Shown one piece after another: positions 60,931-64,000 of a stretch of 64,000 nt of DNA. A model generated the notes under the pieces. The model was given only the letters and a program-made list of their open reading frames with translations, was not told where the DNA came from and did not search any database. The translations under genes and the position numbers were made by a program. This DNA comes from Bugula neritina (lineage: Eukaryota; Bryozoa; Gymnolaemata; Cheilostomatida; Bugulidae): the NCBI GenBank assembly GCA_964035545.1, contig OZ037766.1, positions 11,541,722 to 11,605,721 on the forward strand. The letters run 5' to 3'. The first letter of the stretch is position 1. The number at the start of each line of letters is the position of its first letter.

Positions 60931-60983
60931 GTGCGTGCGCGTGTGTGTGTGTGTGTGTGTGTGCGCGTGTGTGTGCATGTGCT
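60931..60983. repeat. GT/GC alternating tract
   Basis: An alternating purine-pyrimidine run, GTGCGTGCGCGTGTGTGTGT and beyond, about 50 bp long. It lies about 60 bp upstream of the first ORP9-type coding exon, in an intron or promoter region. Such runs can adopt Z-DNA. Confidence 0.85.
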
Positions 60984-61009
60984 ACAAAGCATTAGAGTTA
61001 TGATTAAAT

Positions 61010-61170
61010 AGGTCTATGCAACACGGTGAGGATGACAATTTCTATGATGCATTTGAGTCGCCCACACACAGATCAAAGTAAGTACTACAATTAGTATTTC
61101 CTGTATTCAGAATTAGGGTGTTAAGGTAACACAGTACAAGGTTTATGGGTTCAAAGTTAAACATCCTGAG
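61010..61170 (+). pseudogene. inverted partial copy of the ORP9 FFAT exon
   Basis: The plus strand reads GATTAAATAGGTCTATGCAACACGG, then codes EDDNFYDAFESPTHRSK followed by GTAAGTACTAC. It matches the FFAT exon, its upstream intron and its donor at 55850-55500 in the opposite orientation. About 155 bp, from ATGCAACAC to the DEDD codons, are missing from the copy. With no reading frame start or partner exons it is a broken duplicate. Confidence 0.85.
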
Positions 61171-61795
61171 CATTTAGTAATGTTGGATAACATACACCAG
61201 GTGCTAGCCTACATAGCTAAAGCATCTTATGAAATTAAAAACTGGAGTGATCTGTGACAGCGTTAATAGGCTGGTAAGTGTGCGTCACGTGCTACCACAA
61301 TGAGGTTATAATCGATCTGACCAGGCAAGTCATTTATGTTAACTCAGAATACGGTTGGGCTTAATACAGAACCGTGTGAAACTGTGGATGTCACAAGGAA
61401 CTTGTGCAATCATTTTCCAGCTATTAATACAATTTTTTCTGATTATCGAGAAAAAATAAATTCTTTGTAAAATTATGCTATAAAATGCTGAATACTTTTG
61501 AATTCTAATATAAACAGCTGATGAGAAACTTTGTTACGTGCTTTTAAAAACAGAATACAGCACAATGCGAATACTTGATGTTATCATTGTCAATATTAAA
61601 AGATATTTTGGAAATTTGTGAAAAAGTCAAGTTTCATATAGTAATCACATCGAAAACCCATATTGTTAATTGCAAAAAACAATAGTTACGTTTAGAACGA
61701 CATTCATGTACATGTACTCTTATATTTATAGTCTAATACTAATAATAGTAATACTAAAATTGTAACATGATAAGGATGTAACAATTATTATTATA
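61171..61795. other. intergenic spacer
   Basis: AT-rich DNA with short TAN-type repeats at its right end (61735-61800). No gene seen. Confidence 0.4.
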
Positions 61796-61800
61796 ATCAT

Positions 61801-62705
61801 AATCATGACACTCTACTTTACCAAACTGTGAACACCACTAAGGATGCAGAACTATTCCAAACTAACATTAACGCTGTATATGAGTGGTCTCTAAAATGGA
61901 AAATGCCCTTCAATGAACAGAAATGCCAAGCAATTAATTTTGGTAAGGTAACCCCTATATCACACTACAAACTCGGTACCACATGCCTTGCGTGGGTACA
62001 AAGCACTAAATACCTTGGGGTAACCATCCAGTCAAACCTAAAGTTTGATCAACACATAAATAACAAGTGTACCAAGTCCCGGAAAATTCTTGGCGGCATC
62101 AAGCATTTGATGTATGATGCCCCAAAAGATGCTAAGCTATTGGCTTATACAAGTCTATGTAGGCCTATACTCGATTATGCGGATGTGGTTTGGGATCCTG
62201 CGGCTAGGGGTAAAGTGCATGATATAGAGCTGGTCCAGAACAGTGCCATACGATTTATAAGCAATATGAAGGGACGTGCTGAGAGTGTTTCTGAGGCGAG
62301 GGATGAGTTAGGACTCCGGTCGCTGGAAGACAGACGAAAAAATCATCGACTGTGTTTGCTGACCCGAATTCTTCAAAATGAGGATCAACACCAGTCTCTA
62401 TCCAGAGCCTATGATGAAATAATTGAAGGCAGGGAACTTGTAACTGTAACCACTCGAGCGGCTGCCAGAGGAGAGCTTATCTCTATATCATCTAGGAAAA
62501 ACTTATTCCACACTAGTTTTCTACCACGAACAATTCGTGAAATGCGCGGAGAATATAATAACTAATTACAAAACAGCAAATGCTGTAACTAGTGCTAACC
62601 CTGGTCCAATGTAAGTTTTCACTAGAGGCTTCCCTATAGACTTTCCAGTTGCTGCGGAAGTCCTACCTCAACTGAGGTAATAATAATAATAATAATGATA
62701 ATGAA
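61801..62705 (+). mobile_element. 5'-truncated non-LTR retrotransposon (jockey/CR1-like)
   Basis: An open frame to a stop at 62563-62565 encodes the end of a reverse transcriptase: DTLLYQTVNTTKDAELFQTN directly after the catalytic ADD position, then FNEQKCQAINFG, KYLGVTIQSNLKFDQHI, LCRPILDYADVVWDP, ELVQNSAIRFI and LGLRSLEDRRK. These are typical of jockey/CR1-type elements. The upstream part is simple repeat, so the copy is 5'-truncated. After the stop a short 3' UTR ends in TAATAATAATAAT near 62680-62705, the usual microsatellite tail. The catalytic palm is missing, so it is dead. Confidence 0.9.
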
Positions 62706-64000
62706 GCTAAAAAGTAAGAAGTAAGAATCAATCAATAATACCTAGTTTTAGTATGTGTAACACTAACTCAAAGTCAACTGCAAGTACTAGTAGTAACCAA
62801 ACTTTAGTAGTATTTAGCTATAAGTATTTCAATTTATAATTATAATTATAATTCATATTCATATTGCCTATTGGCTATTGGTATTCATTAAATACTAAAT
62901 TACATATTTAATTTCATATTGTTTATAATTAATTATTATGATATAACTAAGTTACAGTTAAACTTGATGCTATTTCCACCATAAAATCATAAGTATAATA
63001 AGTATAACTTGATTATGATAACCTACTTGTAGTACTTCAGTACTCAAGTTTAACCAAAAATCAAAATGAAAATGAAAATAATTAGAATACTAATACTAAT
63101 AGTAATACGTAATAATTATAATAAAACAATACTATTATGATCACCATGGACATGAACACAAGTCCTCACAAGTCAAAACTTGAACTCAAACTTACCTAAA
63201 TTGTAGTTTATAAATATATTATAATTATAATTTAATATGAAGATCAACTACAAGATAAACGAGTTATTTCTAAAAGTGATTTTCTTGTTGACCTTGACAC
63301 TATAGCCATAAAAACTATAATCATAGTGTGCCATTAAAAGTTTGAGGCTATCATTATAAATTAAATTGGCGATAAGCTTTCGACTATTTGTAATTGTAAT
63401 TTCTTAAGTAGTTGAGTATAAGATTTTGTGCAGCTGAGAATAAATATGTGTCAAATTTTATAATTCTCAACTATTATTACTGTCAGCTATAATCCCAATC
63501 GTTGCTCTCTCTGTATGTACATGATCCCTACATGAAAGTAAAAAATTATTTTTACGAGGCGGTGATGTTTAGTAGTTTCCGTATTTATATTTCGAAAAGT
63601 TATATAGTGCCAAGGTGAAGGTCAACAAACTTCTGATTACAATGCAACGCAATTCTAATATTCATATTGATATTGCTGTTAAATAATCATAATCATAATG
63701 GCCATTAATGGGTTATGGTGTTTATAATTATTATCTCATTGTTTAGCCATTATCAGTTAATGATAATACCAATGAATACAAATTCATATTTTACAATTAT
63801 AATAATTATAATTATTAAGTTGCTGTTTCATAGTAGTTCTAATTACTAAGTATTATATTTACTATTTAGTATTACTATAACTATAACTGTATAAGTATAA
63901 CTATAAGTATAGCTATCACTATTACTATTAGTATTACTATTAGTATCAGTATTACTATAAGTATAAGTAATACTAATAGTAATACTGATAGTATTAATAT
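62706..64000. repeat. AT-rich spacer with TAN simple repeats
   Basis: Patches of TAATACTAATAGTAATAC-type and TATAATTATAATT-type repeats, densest from 63850 to the window end. No coding signal. Confidence 0.6.

Overview
The window is animal (metazoan) nuclear DNA, probably from an invertebrate. Genes are split into short exons with GT-AG introns. The host DNA is AT-rich, and the recognisable proteins (UDP-glucuronate decarboxylase, an ORP9-type oxysterol-binding-related protein, REC114, an SSAT-like acetyltransferase) are animal families. tRNA-derived SINEs, MITEs, a Ty3/gypsy element and a non-LTR fragment are scattered between them. The species cannot be named from sequence alone; a lophotrochozoan-type genome is only a guess.

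Layout. (1) About 0.4-18.4 kb, minus strand: a ten-exon gene for an acidic 372-residue protein that I do not recognise. It holds a long AT satellite, a hAT-like MITE and a CT-rich minisatellite. (2) 21.0-31.1 kb: a head-to-tail tandem duplication of most of a UXS1 gene. The left unit is a broken pseudogene, and an intronless acetyltransferase ORF lies inside it on the opposite strand. The right unit belongs to the intact UXS1 gene, whose ten exons run from 33381 down to 26942 and encode 422 residues. (3) 33.6-35.2 kb: period-3/6 TAN simple repeats. (4) 35.3-42.8 kb: a complete Ty3/gypsy LTR retrotransposon on the minus strand with near-identical LTRs, a 5-bp target duplication, a tRNA-Leu primer-binding site, gag, pol and a third zinc-finger/coiled-coil ORF. 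(5) 44.0-44.4 kb: a MITE with a central palindrome. (6) 45.5-47.0 kb, plus strand: a four-exon REC114 gene. (7) 48.6-60.9 kb, minus strand: a complete ORP9-type gene (702 residues; PH domain, FFAT motif, OSBP-related lipid-binding domain), with SINEs, a minisatellite and a MITE with perfect 71-bp inverted repeats in its introns. (8) 61.0-64.0 kb: an inverted, internally deleted copy of the ORP9 FFAT exon, a 5'-truncated non-LTR retrotransposon, and more TAN repeats.

The genes are unrelated housekeeping, meiotic and lipid-transport genes with no operon-like logic. The most notable points are the recent LTR element, with an in-frame gag/pol stop and an unusual third ORF; the UXS1 tandem duplication with a readable junction and an intronless gene nested in its dead half; and the inverted ORP9 exon copy. 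Exon coordinates were joined by hand from splice signals, reading phase and family similarity. No search or alignment was run.
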